Shown one piece after another: positions 40,170 through 49,016 of a DNA stretch of 64,000 nucleotides (position 1 is its first letter; every line of letters starts with the position of its first letter). The stretch comes from Microlunatus elymi. Its GTDB lineage: Bacteria; Actinomycetota; Actinomycetes; Propionibacteriales; Propionibacteriaceae. The translations under genes were made by a program, and so were the position numbers. The stretch is from NCBI RefSeq assembly GCF_007362775.1, contig NZ_CP041692.1:124001-188000 (forward strand), given 5' to 3'. The notes beneath the pieces are model-generated. The model saw nothing but the letters and a program-made list of their open reading frames with translations, was not told where the DNA came from and did not search any database.

Positions 40170-40571
40170 TCACATCTGCCAGACCGTCAGACAGAACGGG
40201 TGGCCGGCCGGATCGAGCAGCACGCGCCAGGTTTCGCCGGGCTGATGATCGGGGACGGTAGCGCCCAGTTCCACGGCGGCCTTCTCGGCGGCCGGTATGT
40301 CGGCGACCTTGAGGTCCAGGTGGAACTGCTTGTCGCTGTTGTCATCCGGCCACGCCGGGGGCGTGTAGTGATCAACCTTGCCGAAGCCGATCGCCGGCCC
40401 GTTCTCGCCGGCCAGCATGCCGACATTCTCGTCCTGGTAGGCGATCGTCATGCCCAACAGTCGGGAGTAGAAGTCCAGCAACGGCTTCGGATCGGCACAG
40501 TCGATGGTGAACATGGCCACGCTTGCCACCGGCGTGGCGGTGCTGCTTTCGGATTGCTGTGTTTCGGTCAT
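40170..40571 (-). CDS. VOC-superfamily (glyoxalase-like) protein
   Basis: The product has 133 residues: a short disordered head, then VAMFTIDCADPKPLLDFYSR, KQFHLDLKVADIPAAEKAAV and a C-terminal DPAGHPFCLTVWQM. This is the Glyoxalase_6 fold, like the protein at 28126-28563, but with the two modules closer together. Possible ligand or metal residues are His in FHLDL and at DPAGHPF. It stands alone, convergent to the cobA-like gene with a 33-bp gap. Function is unknown. Confidence 0.85.
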   Translation of the reverse strand: MTETQQSESSTATPVASVAMFTIDCADPKPLLDFYSRLLGMTIAYQDENVGMLAGENGPAIGFGKVDHYTPPAWPDDNSDKQFHLDLKVADIPAAEKAAVELGATVPDHQPGETWRVLLDPAGHPFCLTVWQM

Positions 40572-40649
40572 GGGGATGAGTCAACCCGCCTAGGGCGTCC
40601 GCGTCTTGAAGATTCCCGACGCGCCCGCCGGCCCCATGAATCGGCCCTG

Positions 40650-41141
40650 TCAGTCGGCTCGCGCGGCGTTGGCGTCGAGCATGAATCGCCAGACCAGTCC
40701 GTGCGCCAAAATCACCAGGATGATCAACAGCAGCGCAGCCACCTGGATCGGCTTCAACCCGATGCCGCCCACCAGACCCGGTGCGACGCCGAGCACGGCG
40801 ATCAGCAGATAGGCCAGCAGTCCGCCGGCCTGGGCCGCCCTGACGACCGAATTCGACCGGTCACCACGGGCCCGCGACAACAGCCGGAGCATCGAGACCG
40901 CACCGACGAGCGAGATCACGACGAACGAGATCCGCCACACCGCCGGCGACGTCGTGCCGCCGACCTGGGCGAACAACCCCATCAGGGCCGGCAGCAGGAA
41001 CGACAGGTAGATGCCGCCGATCGTTCGGCGCATCGCGCTGTCCCGGCTCCAGTCGGGCCGGTTGTGAACGACGTTCCACCACAACCCGGTGAGCGTGAAG
41101 CAGGTTGTCGAGAACAGCGCGTAGAACGTACTGACGTCCAC
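40650..41141 (-). CDS. Small multi-pass membrane protein, unknown function
   Basis: The product has 163 residues from a GTG at 41141, a low-confidence start chosen because hydrophobic homologous-looking sequence begins there (VSTFYALFSTTCFTLTGLWW). Four or five membrane helices follow: GIYLSFLLPALMGLFAQVGG, ISFVVISLVGAVSMLRLLSR, AGGLLAYLLIAVLGVAPGLV and VAALLLIILVILAHGLVWRF. The conserved-looking loop RPDWSRDSAMRRTIGGIYLS lies between helices 1 and 2. I recognise no family. Sequence further upstream in the same frame is not hydrophobic and overlaps the next gene's leader. Confidence 0.65.
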   Translation of the reverse strand: MDVSTFYALFSTTCFTLTGLWWNVVHNRPDWSRDSAMRRTIGGIYLSFLLPALMGLFAQVGGTTSPAVWRISFVVISLVGAVSMLRLLSRARGDRSNSVVRAAQAGGLLAYLLIAVLGVAPGLVGGIGLKPIQVAALLLIILVILAHGLVWRFMLDANAARAD

Positions 41142-41310
41142 CTTCTCAAGGTAGCCATCCCGGTCGAGCGCGGAGCGCGATTCGCACACTCCGGGACACA
41201 CGTCCCGCAGCAGCGCACGAGATCTGTCGCCCCCCGTCCGCCGCGGTGATCGGGACGGGCAGCCGGGGCCGGGCGGGGCCGGATGAATGGCCGTTGGCAG
41301 GATGTCGATC

Positions 41311-42510
41311 ATGACCGCGCCGATGTCCACTCCAGAGCCCGACCAGTCCGACCGGGAGAACTTGATCAAGGTCCCGATCACGGCCGACCTGCTGCACGGG
41401 GTTGTCGAGTTGGAACAGACCGAACGAGGGGTACGGCCACATCGGCTGCCGGGTTGGGCTCGGGCCCAGACCGCGGATCCGCAACTGGCGATGGTGGAGG
41501 CACAGACCTCCGGCGTCCGGCTGGTGTTTCGTACGACGGCCGACGTGGTGGAGTTGGAGGTGCTGCCGACCAAGGTCGTCTATCCGGGCGCACCGCCGCG
41601 GCCGGGTGTTCGCTATCACTTGGTCGTCGACGGCGAGCTTCGGGCCGAGACCGAGGCAGCGGCTGGCAACGTCCTGAGTGTTGACCTTGCCACGGGCAGC
41701 AGCCGGTTGGAGCCGGGACCGAGTCACACGTTGCGGTTTGATGATCTTGGCCCGGCCCCAAAGACCGTCGAGATCTGGCTCCCGTACGGCGAAGTCAGCG
41801 AGCTGATCGAGCTCCGGTCCGACGCGCCGATCGTGCCAGTGACCGATGATCGCCGACGCTGGGTGCATCACGGCAGCTCGATCAGCCACGGCTCGAACGC
41901 CGACGGCCCGACGACCATCTGGCCGGTCGTCGCCGCCCGGGGCGGCGACGTCAATCTGACCAACCTCGGATTGGGTGGGGGTGCGCTGCTCGACCCGTTC
42001 ATCGCGCGGACCGTCCGCGATCTGCCCGCGGACCTGATCAGCATCAAGCTCGGCATAAACCTCACCAACGCCGACCTGATCCGGATGCGTGCCTTCACGC
42101 CGGCTGTGCACGGCTACCTCGACACCATCCGCGACGCCCACCCGGACACGCCGTTGCTGCTGATCTCGCCGATCTACTGCCCGATCCACGAAGACACTCC
42201 GGGTCCCGGCGCGCCCCAGTTCCGTGAGGACGGCACCATCGCTTTCGTCGCCACCGGAGATCCTGCCGAGGTGGCCCAGGGCAAGCTCACCCTGAACACC
42301 ATCCGGGACGAGCTGGGGAGAATCGTGCAGCAACGCGGCGCCGCCGATCCGCAGCTCCACTACCTGGACGGCCGACGGCTCTACGGTCCGGATGATCACG
42401 ACGAGCTGCCGCTGCCGGACAACCTGCACCCCGATCCGGCCACCCATCGCCGGATCGGCGAACGCTTCACCGAGATCGTCTTCGGCGCGGGCGGACCGTT
42501 CGCGGGTTGA
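41311..42510 (+). CDS. SGNH/GDSL-type esterase
   Basis: The product has 399 residues from the ATG at 41311 (AGGA eight bases upstream); ATGs at 41287 and 41302, and a TTG at 41362 at the conserved NLIKVPITADLLHG start, are alternatives. An N-terminal beta-sandwich (about 20-170) precedes the SGNH domain: block I WVHHGSSISHGSN with the probable nucleophile Ser190, block II ISIKLGINLTN containing Asn, and block V DNLHPDPATHRR with the Asp-His pair. Such enzymes deacetylate sugars or polysaccharides. No signal peptide is visible, so it likely works in the cytosol. A truncated copy of its 5' end lies at 52881-52976. Confidence 0.88.
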   Translation: MTAPMSTPEPDQSDRENLIKVPITADLLHGVVELEQTERGVRPHRLPGWARAQTADPQLAMVEAQTSGVRLVFRTTADVVELEVLPTKVVYPGAPPRPGVRYHLVVDGELRAETEAAAGNVLSVDLATGSSRLEPGPSHTLRFDDLGPAPKTVEIWLPYGEVSELIELRSDAPIVPVTDDRRRWVHHGSSISHGSNADGPTTIWPVVAARGGDVNLTNLGLGGGALLDPFIARTVRDLPADLISIKLGINLTNADLIRMRAFTPAVHGYLDTIRDAHPDTPLLLISPIYCPIHEDTPGPGAPQFREDGTIAFVATGDPAEVAQGKLTLNTIRDELGRIVQQRGAADPQLHYLDGRRLYGPDDHDELPLPDNLHPDPATHRRIGERFTEIVFGAGGPFAG

Positions 42511-42545
42511 CGGCTCCGCGTCGGTTGCGCCGGACGGGATCGGAT

Positions 42546-43364
42546 TCAGTCGGTGGACGCGCGGGCGACGATCTGCAGATCGGGTGCGGTCTCGTGCAAC
42601 AACCGGCCCGCCGCGGCGGCGACCAGGCACCTGCCGACCGATCGGCCGAGCTCCTCGACGTGGTGGTTGAGCGCCGTGATCGGCGGATCGGCCCGCTGGC
42701 AGGTCAGCGAGTCGTCCCAACACATCAGCGCCACGTCACCGGGGACCGAGAAGCCCAGTTCGCGGATTCGCTCCAGCACCCGGATCCCCACGTCCTCGCC
42801 ATCCAGCAGAAACGCCCGCGGTCGGACGTCCCGCTGCAGCGCCGCGGTGATCAGTTCGAGGCAGCGGTCGACGTCGTAGTCGGCCTCCGCCGCCTGACCG
42901 AGGATCCGCCCGTCGGCCCGATACTGTTCGAACACGCCGAGCCGAACGTGGGTGTGCAGCTGCCGCTGTGGGCCCGAGATCCAGTCGATCTCGTGCCGGC
43001 CGCCCGCGATCAGGTGGTCCAGCACCCGGCGCATCCCGTCCGCGTTGTTGACCGCCACCAGGTTGGCGTGATTGAGCTGGGACGAGTCGCCGAGGATCGC
43101 GTACGCGAGTCCGGTCCGCTGCACCGAGGCCTCGAAGTCGTCCCCGACAGCGATGTCCTTGCACACAACGCCCTGTACGGCGCCGTCCCGGGCCCACTGC
43201 CGGAGCGTCGAAAGCTCCTCGTCCCGGTCAGAAACGATCTTGATCAGTAGTCCGTGAGCTTGCGCGACCAGTTCGTCCTCCAGGCCGACCAACAACCGGT
43301 TGTAGAACTGCTCACTGCGCGGTGACCAAGCAGCATTCTGAATTGCCATGCCGAATACGGACAC
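42546..43364 (-). CDS. LacI/GalR-type effector domain protein lacking the HTH
   Basis: The product has 272 residues from the GTG at 43364. It corresponds to the sugar-binding core only: SVFGMAIQNAAWSPRSEQFY, GLLIKIVSDRDEELSTLRQW, NNADGMRRVLDHLIAGGRHE and the dimer-interface segment DVALMCWDDSLTCQRADPPI. Family members carry about 60 more N-terminal residues with the DNA-binding helix-turn-helix and hinge. Those are missing, and the 100 bp where they should be encoded hold two sets of tandem duplications with no matching frame. It is convergent with the SGNH gene (35-bp gap). It may be a pseudogene or a ligand-binding partner without DNA binding. Confidence 0.75.
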   Translation of the reverse strand: MSVFGMAIQNAAWSPRSEQFYNRLLVGLEDELVAQAHGLLIKIVSDRDEELSTLRQWARDGAVQGVVCKDIAVGDDFEASVQRTGLAYAILGDSSQLNHANLVAVNNADGMRRVLDHLIAGGRHEIDWISGPQRQLHTHVRLGVFEQYRADGRILGQAAEADYDVDRCLELITAALQRDVRPRAFLLDGEDVGIRVLERIRELGFSVPGDVALMCWDDSLTCQRADPPITALNHHVEELGRSVGRCLVAAAAGRLLHETAPDLQIVARASTD

Positions 43365-43370
43365 CTGTCT

Positions 43371-43410
43371 TCGCCTAACTCCTCGGCCATTCGCCTAACT
43401 CCTCGGCCAT
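43371..43410. repeat. 20-bp perfect tandem duplication
   Basis: TCGCCTAACTCCTCGGCCAT is present twice head-to-tail with no spacer. On the minus strand each unit contains an ATG and GAGGAG. It lies where the missing N-terminus of the LacI-like protein should be. Confidence 0.85.
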
Positions 43411-43433
43411 GGGTACGCGGTTGATTTGCATTA

Positions 43434-43467
43434 CCCTCGATCCAGATTTGCCCTCGATCCAGATTTA
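43434..43467. repeat. 17-bp tandem duplication
   Basis: CCCTCGATCCAGATTTG (43434-43450) is followed directly by CCCTCGATCCAGATTTA. It lies 23 bp beyond the previous duplication and overlaps the stop codon of the GNAT gene (43465-43467), so a small local slippage has touched both gene edges. Confidence 0.85.
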
Positions 43468-44025
43468 CCGAACACCGACTTCTCCTCGGTTCCGATTGGA
43501 CGGCAGCTGCTTGAGGTCCTTGGTGAGCCAGAGGATCAGCGAGTGGTCGACTGTGACAATCTCGCCCTCACACAGCGGTGTTCGTGCTCGGCAGGCACCT
43601 TTCCCGTCCGGCACGTACCCGCGTTTGGCGTATAACCGTTGGGCGGGCCCGTACTGATCGAACAGGCCGACGGTGATGCCCACGGTCGTCCGGCCCCGGT
43701 CCGCCGCCAGTCGTTCGGCCGCGTCCAGTAATGCCGTGCCGATCCCCGTCCGCCGGTGACCGGGTACGACCATCAGTTGATGCACCAACGGGATGTTGTG
43801 CGCGGCGAAGTCCGGATTGTTCGACGTCCAACGCAGGGTGACGAGGCCGACAACGGTCCCATCGAGCCTGGCGGTCAGCGTCGTCCCAGCGCCGTCGGCG
43901 TGGTCGGCGACGTGCTGCTCCGCGACGCCATTACTGCCGGCCACCCACTCCGTGAGAAAGTCCAGCACGGCAGCCGGATCGGGGTCCCGGCCGAAGTCCG
44001 TGATTGCGATGTCGTGGTTCGTCAC
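43465..44025 (-). CDS. GNAT-family N-acetyltransferase
   Basis: The product has 186 residues. The acetyl-CoA pyrophosphate loop is QLMVVPGHRRTGIGTALLDA near residue 84 (R/QxxGxG/A), preceded by the beta-strand 4 region HNIPLVHQLMVV and followed by VGITVGLFDQYGPAQRLYAKRGY with the catalytic-area Tyr. The last 20 residues are charged and may derive from the adjacent tandem duplications, which overlap the stop. It is 15 bp downstream of the PhyH gene on the same strand and may acetylate an amino sugar or drug; the substrate is unknown. Confidence 0.88.
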   Translation of the reverse strand: MTNHDIAITDFGRDPDPAAVLDFLTEWVAGSNGVAEQHVADHADGAGTTLTARLDGTVVGLVTLRWTSNNPDFAAHNIPLVHQLMVVPGHRRTGIGTALLDAAERLAADRGRTTVGITVGLFDQYGPAQRLYAKRGYVPDGKGACRARTPLCEGEIVTVDHSLILWLTKDLKQLPSNRNRGEVGVR

Positions 44026-44040
44026 CGTGATGGCGCCGCG

Positions 44041-44931
44041 TCAGTTGTATGAGGTGTTCAGTCGCAGGTCCTCTGCCTGTTTCCGCTCCCGCTGCGCCTT
44101 GACCCGAGCCGGAACGATCGACTCCCGCGGCTGGGTCGGCTCGAAGTGGTAGCGCTCGGTGCCGAGGGCCCGCAGGACGGCCTGTTCGACCAAGGAATGA
44201 TCCGAAAACTGCTCCCGGTCGAAACGCATCGGCGCATTCAGATGAATCGGCGGGTTCGTGATGTACCGCGGCGTCCGCGTCACGTTCTGCGCTTTCGCGT
44301 GCAGGATGTACGGATGCAACAGGTAGACCGTTCCGATCTCTCCGGTCGCCTCGGCAAAATGCGAGCACTGATCGATCAACCGTGCTTGGGAGAATGCGCC
44401 GGGGCCAACACCCTCCGGATGGTCGGCCAGGAAGTTGGCGACGTGACCGACTGAATCGGTCGCGACGAAGGTGGCGCCGCCCTGATGCTGTACGTCCGAC
44501 CACAGAACCAGGGTGAGAAGACCTTGTTCGGGAGAGTCCAGGAAGTGCCGGAAGAAATCACCATCCTTGTGCCAGCCGGGCGAGGTGGCCGACGCGTCTT
44601 CCCAGGGCGTGTCCGCGCCTTCCCACAGGTTGACGATGAATCCGTCACCCCAGGTGTACGGCTCCTTCACCCGGTCGGCTCCGCCGACCAATTCACAGGC
44701 AGCCTGCCAGGCCTTGGGCGCAAAGGATTTGACGTCGATCGTGCGATGTGTCGGCATGTGAATCGACGACTCGGCCCAGGTGGACTGGTCATCACTGCGA
44801 TAGCCCAGACGAGTCCAGATCCACGACGTGTACTCGGCGGCCGCCTTCCGCGAAAAGCAGTCCGGGATGCGTACGAATCCTTGCTCCAGGAATTGCTCGC
44901 GCTGATGCGAGTCGAGAACTTCGTACTTCAC
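44041..44931 (-). CDS. PhyH-family Fe(II)/2-oxoglutarate oxygenase
   Basis: The product has 296 residues. The iron-binding HxD is in SPGWHKDGDFFRHF near residue 120; the distal His is in LLHPYILHAKAQNVTR near 210, with the Arg of NVTRTPR or YITNPP as co-substrate contact. It is only distantly similar to the first PhyH protein (10169-11092). It lies between the GNAT gene and a Dpp/Opp-type importer operon on the same strand, suggesting it modifies the imported compound or its breakdown product. The actual substrate is unknown; phytanoyl-CoA is unlikely. Confidence 0.85.
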   Translation of the reverse strand: MKYEVLDSHQREQFLEQGFVRIPDCFSRKAAAEYTSWIWTRLGYRSDDQSTWAESSIHMPTHRTIDVKSFAPKAWQAACELVGGADRVKEPYTWGDGFIVNLWEGADTPWEDASATSPGWHKDGDFFRHFLDSPEQGLLTLVLWSDVQHQGGATFVATDSVGHVANFLADHPEGVGPGAFSQARLIDQCSHFAEATGEIGTVYLLHPYILHAKAQNVTRTPRYITNPPIHLNAPMRFDREQFSDHSLVEQAVLRALGTERYHFEPTQPRESIVPARVKAQRERKQAEDLRLNTSYN

Positions 44932-44988
44932 GGTTCTTCCTTCTTCCGTTGGTGATCAGTTGCTCAGGCAGGCCGCACGGCAGCAGCC

Positions 44989-46035
44989 TCAGGTGTCGAC
45001 CTTCGAGGCAGATCGCACCGTGGTGTCGAGCACCTTGGTCAGCCGTGGGGTGGTCGATGCCGTGGCGTCGGCCGGGGCAAGCGGGTAGTGGCAGGCGACC
45101 AGTCGTCCCGACGCGTCCTTTTGCAGTGAAGGCTTCTCGTGCTGGCACTTGTCGGTGGCGATCGGGCACCGCGGGTGGTAGGGGCAGCCGGACGGCGGCG
45201 ACAACGGTGAGGGGATCTCCCCCCGGGGCGGGGCGATCATCCGACGGTCAGCTGCGCTGTGCGGCACCCGAAGGATGGAGTCGATCAGCGCCCGCGTGTA
45301 CGGATGCCGGGGAGCGTCGAAGAGCTGCTCCGCGGGAGCCTGCTCGACAACCTCGCCCAGGTAGAGGACCAACACCGTGTCACTCAGATACTGGACGACG
45401 GCGAGGTTGTGCGAGATGAACACATAAGCGATGCCGAGCTCCTCCTGCAATTCCCGCAGCAGGTCGATGATCTGCACCTGGATGGACACGTCGACGGCGG
45501 AGACCGGCTCGTCGCAGACGACGAGTTTGGGCGACAGGGACAGGGCGCGGGCAATCCCCACTCGCTGCTGTTGGCCGCCGGACAGTTCGAACGGGTGAGC
45601 ATCCCGGACCGAGCGTGGCAGACCCACGCGTGTCAGCAGATCACCCACTCGGGCCCGCCGGGCCGCGGCCGATCCGCCCATCTTCTGGACGATCAGGGCG
45701 TCCTCGATCGCGGCTCCCATGGTCATCCGCGGATTCAGGCTGGCCAGCGGGTTCTGGAAGATCATCTGCAGGTCGCGACGGCGCTCTCGCAGCTCCTTCT
45801 GCCCGAGGTCCGCCAGGTCCTGCCCTTCGAAGAGGACCCGACCGGCGTCGGCTTGCAGCAGGCGCAGCGCGACCCGGCCGAGAGTGGACTTTCCGGACCC
45901 GCTCTCGCCGACAACTCCCAGCGTCTGGCCGGGTTTCACCTCGAACGAGACCGACTCCACGGCATGCAGCGTCCGTCCGCCGATCCGGAATCGCTTCGAC
46001 ACCGACTCGACCTGCAACAGCGCATCAGCTGGCAC
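44989..46035 (-). CDS. Dpp/Opp-type ABC importer ATP-binding protein (DppF/OppF-like)
   Basis: The product has 348 residues. Walker A is GESGSGKST near residue 44, the signature is LSGGQQQRVGIARAL, Walker B VVCDEPVSAVDVS with the catalytic Glu, and the switch His lies in FISHNLAVV. The C-terminal oligopeptide-type extension holds GCPYHPRCPIATDKCQHEKP, whose Cys residues likely bind an iron-sulfur cluster as in other DppD/F proteins. It forms a heterodimer with the upstream ATPase, whose end it overlaps by 11 bp. Energises uptake of peptides or oligosaccharides. Confidence 0.93.
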   Translation of the reverse strand: MPADALLQVESVSKRFRIGGRTLHAVESVSFEVKPGQTLGVVGESGSGKSTLGRVALRLLQADAGRVLFEGQDLADLGQKELRERRRDLQMIFQNPLASLNPRMTMGAAIEDALIVQKMGGSAAARRARVGDLLTRVGLPRSVRDAHPFELSGGQQQRVGIARALSLSPKLVVCDEPVSAVDVSIQVQIIDLLRELQEELGIAYVFISHNLAVVQYLSDTVLVLYLGEVVEQAPAEQLFDAPRHPYTRALIDSILRVPHSAADRRMIAPPRGEIPSPLSPPSGCPYHPRCPIATDKCQHEKPSLQKDASGRLVACHYPLAPADATASTTPRLTKVLDTTVRSASKVDT

Positions 46036-47053
46036 GTGACATCACCTCTTCGGCTCGGTGGCAAGCCACGGTGTGACCGGGCCCCAAAGACCGCAACTGG
46101 GGCACCTCTTGGGTGCAGCGATCGATCGCCATGCTGCATCGGGGAGCGAACGGGCAGCCGCGGATCGGCTCGGTCAGAGTGGCCGCCATCCCCGGGATCG
46201 GGGTGAGCTTTCGCCCTCGCTGACCGACTTCGATGACCGAGTCCCTCAGCCCGACCGTATAGGGATGTGCCGGGCAAGCGAGAAACTCCGCCAACCGCGC
46301 GCTCTCCATCACCTTGCCCGCGTACAGCACGACGATCCGGTCGCAGAAGTTGGTGGCGACGCCGAAGTCGTGAGTGATCAGGATGATGCTCATCCGGCGG
46401 CCCTTGCGAAGATCGTCCAGGAGATCGAGGATCTGCGCTTGCACGGTGACGTCAACGGCGGTGGTGGCCTCGTCGGCAATAAGCAACTGCGGCTCACAGG
46501 CGATGGCCATGGCGATCATCGCCCGCTGTCGCATGCCGCCGGAGAACTCGTGCGGATAGCTGCGGAACCGCGCCCGGGCCTCTGGGATGCCGACCTTGTC
46601 CAACAGCTCAAGCGTCCTGGCAAAGGCGCCCTTGCGGTTGGTGTAATGGTGGGTCAGCATCGCCTCCATGATCTGATCGCCAATGCGCATCGCCGGATTC
46701 AGGCTGGTCATCGGGTCCTGAAAGATCATCCCGATGTCGCGGCCCCTGATGTCCTCCAACTGACGCCGGCGCAGTTTGAGCAGGTCGGTTCCCATGAACC
46801 GGGCCGTTCCGGATACCGAGCGGGCTCCGCGGGCCAGGCCCAAGATCGACAACAGCGACACTGACTTGCCGGAGCCGCTCTCACCCACGATGCCGAGCGT
46901 CTCTCCCGGTGCCACCGAGAAACTCACCGAGTTGACCGCATAGATCGTGTCGTCGCCTCGCCGGAACCGTGTCTCCAGGTTCTCGACCGTGAGTACGTCC
47001 TCAGCCGTCTGGTTTTCGGTCGCCAGCTTCTCGGCTGTCAGATCCTCGATCAT
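46025..47053 (-). CDS. Dpp/Opp-type ABC importer ATP-binding protein (DppD/OppD-like)
   Basis: The product has 342 residues with an acidic 20-residue N-terminal extension. Walker A is GESGSGKSV near residue 60, the signature [15 protein letters not shown], Walker [15 protein letters not shown], and the switch His in [11 protein letters not shown]. The C-terminal [18 protein letters not shown] is the Cys-rich tail of this subfamily. It is the partner of the 44989-46035 ATPase. Its ATG abuts the permease stop (zero gap), consistent with a five-gene operon read from 51104 downwards. Confidence 0.93.
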   Translation of the reverse strand: MIEDLTAEKLATENQTAEDVLTVENLETRFRRGDDTIYAVNSVSFSVAPGETLGIVGESGSGKSVSLLSILGLARGARSVSGTARFMGTDLLKLRRRQLEDIRGRDIGMIFQDPMTSLNPAMRIGDQIMEAMLTHHYTNRKGAFARTLELLDKVGIPEARARFRSYPHEFSGGMRQRAMIAMAIACEPQLLIADEATTAVDVTVQAQILDLLDDLRKGRRMSIILITHDFGVATNFCDRIVVLYAGKVMESARLAEFLACPAHPYTVGLRDSVIEVGQRGRKLTPIPGMAATLTEPIRGCPFAPRCSMAIDRCTQEVPQLRSLGPGHTVACHRAEEVMSRAS

Positions 47054-48013
47054 CTATGAGCCTCCTTTGGGATCCAACGCTTCCTGCAGTCCGTCCGCGA
47101 CGAAGAGGAACGACAGCAGCGTGATGGCGAAGATGCCGGCCGGGAAGTAGAGCAACCACGGATAGCCCAGCACGTTCGCGCCGGCCTGGGCGATGAGATT
47201 TCCGAAGCTGGGTAGCGGGGGCAACAACCCGAGGCCGACCAGACTCAGGGCGGCCATGATGACCAGGTCCGCGGGAATGCCGAAGGCCAGCGCCACCAGC
47301 ATGTTGCTGATGGAATTGGGCAACAGGTACCGGCGTGCGATGTGCGGCCAGCTCGCGCCGAGCGCGCGTGCCGCTTCCACCATTTCACCGTTGCGCATGC
47401 TCAGCACCAGACCCCGAATGAGCCGAGCGTACGAGGCCCACCCGGTGATCCCGATGGCGATCATGATCGGAAACATTCCCCTTCCCAGCGTGACCACGAG
47501 AATGAGGTCGAGAAAGTAAGTGGGGAACGCGAACATGAAATCCACCACGCGCATGATCACCATGTCGGCGGCGCCACCGCGCAGCCCGGCCCAAAGGCCG
47601 AGCGCACAGCCGATCACGAAGCTGACGAGGGTGGCACCGAGGGCGATCTCCAGAGCGTTTCGGACGCTCCACAGGATCTGACTGAACATGTCGTGGCCGA
47701 GGCCGTCGGTGCCGAACGGGTGTTTCAGCGACGGGGGTTGGTTGGCGTTGATGAAGTCCGTCTCGGTGTAGCTGTGCGGTGCGATCCACGGTCCGATCAC
47801 GCCGGCGACGAAGAAGATGGCCACCCATACGGCGCCGGCGACCGGCAGCCAGCTCCGACGGTATCGCCGCCACGCAAGACGTGCTTGGGATCGGGGCCGG
47901 TCTGGCACTCCGGCAATCGCGCCGGACACCATTTGCGTCACTGCCAAGGCTCTCTCGCTCTCTCTCGCCGCAACGACGGCTGGTGGACCGGTAGCGTGTT
48001 CATTCGAGCGCAA
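47054..48013 (-). CDS. Dpp/Opp-type ABC importer permease (DppC/OppC-like)
   Basis: The product has 319 residues if the TTG at 48013 is used; GTG at 47941 and ATG at 47932 give shorter versions and are equally possible, since none has a strong ribosome site. The OppC_N segment is RRYRRSWLPVAGAVWVAIFF; five further helices follow. The EAA loop is MVEAARALGASWPHIARRYL near residue 215. It forms the inner-membrane channel with the DppB-like protein, whose gene overlaps it by 14 bp under the TTG start. Confidence 0.9.
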   Translation of the reverse strand: MRSNEHATGPPAVVAARESERALAVTQMVSGAIAGVPDRPRSQARLAWRRYRRSWLPVAGAVWVAIFFVAGVIGPWIAPHSYTETDFINANQPPSLKHPFGTDGLGHDMFSQILWSVRNALEIALGATLVSFVIGCALGLWAGLRGGAADMVIMRVVDFMFAFPTYFLDLILVVTLGRGMFPIMIAIGITGWASYARLIRGLVLSMRNGEMVEAARALGASWPHIARRYLLPNSISNMLVALAFGIPADLVIMAALSLVGLGLLPPLPSFGNLIAQAGANVLGYPWLLYFPAGIFAITLLSFLFVADGLQEALDPKGGS

Positions 48014-48965
48014 CCCTCGGGTCGAAGGCGCGATACAACACGTCGACGACGACGTTCATCCCCATCACCATCAGCGACAGGATGTACACCGAGGTGATTG
48101 ACAACGGGACGTCCTTGGTGGGGAAGGCCGCGCCCATCAAGTTGCCCATTCCGGGGATCGAGAAGATCTGCTCGACCCATACCGTGCTGACCACCGCAAA
48201 GGCGAAGGTCGGTCCGATCACTGTGATCAGCGCCGTCAGCGAGTTGCGCATCGCGTGACGGACGACAACTCTTCGACGGGGCACGCCCTTGGCTTCAGCG
48301 GTCCGCACGTAGTCCTGACGGAGGCCCTCGATCAGCGAACCTCGCATGTAGCGGGTGATGATGCCGACGCTGCCGGCCGACAACGCGATGATCGGCAGAA
48401 CTGCTTCGCCGAACGTCCCCCAACCATTGACCGGCAGGATGCCCGGGACCACTACTCCGAAGAGCAGCACCAAGAGGACCGCCAGCACATAGGACGGAAT
48501 GGCCTGACCGGCAACCGACAATGTGGTCAGCGCGGAGTCGATCCAGGTGTGGCGTTTCAGCGCCGCGACGACCCCCAACGGGATGCCGATGAGAATCGCA
48601 AGGAAGACCGACCCGAGCGCCAGCACAGCACTGATCGGGAACGCACTCTTGAGCTGCTGCATGATCGGCACCGACGGATTCGCGAACGACGTCCCGAAGT
48701 TGAACGTCAGCGAATGCCACACGTACTTGGCAACCTGCTGCCAGAGCGGCTGGTCGAGCCCGTACCTGCTCTGGAACTGATCGACGTACTGCTGGTAGAG
48801 CGCTGGGTTCTGAAGGCGGAGTTGGCCGAGGCCCGCACCGATGTTGGTGGAGTTGAAGAACGAGCCCGGCGCTGCGTACATGAGCAGGTAGGCCACGGCC
48901 AGCACCGCCGAAATCGTCATGACCAGCGCGACGAGTCGTTTGGTCAGAAACTTGACAAAGCCCAC
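48000..48965 (-). CDS. Dpp/Opp-type ABC importer permease (DppB/OppB-like)
   Basis: The product has 321 residues. It opens FLTKRLVALVMTISAVLAVA, a DppB first helix, then a periplasmic loop that contains LGQLRLQNPALYQQYVDQFQ, longer than average. The EAA loop is VRTAEAKGVPRRRVVVRHAM near residue 220, and the family C-terminal motif VDVLYRAFDPRVALE closes the protein. It is the second gene of the operon, 51 bp after the binding protein stop. Confidence 0.93.
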   Translation of the reverse strand: MGFVKFLTKRLVALVMTISAVLAVAYLLMYAAPGSFFNSTNIGAGLGQLRLQNPALYQQYVDQFQSRYGLDQPLWQQVAKYVWHSLTFNFGTSFANPSVPIMQQLKSAFPISAVLALGSVFLAILIGIPLGVVAALKRHTWIDSALTTLSVAGQAIPSYVLAVLLVLLFGVVVPGILPVNGWGTFGEAVLPIIALSAGSVGIITRYMRGSLIEGLRQDYVRTAEAKGVPRRRVVVRHAMRNSLTALITVIGPTFAFAVVSTVWVEQIFSIPGMGNLMGAAFPTKDVPLSITSVYILSLMVMGMNVVVDVLYRAFDPRVALE

Positions 48966-49016
48966 GTCACCCGACCAATCTTCGGCCTGCGTTGAGTTTT
49001 CGCATCGGGCTCGCCC

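Noticed and set aside
41192-41207. CGGGAC-ACAC-GTCCCG hairpin before the SGNH gene
   Set aside because: Short arms in GC-rich DNA and not close to a stop or start; insufficient to call a regulatory element.
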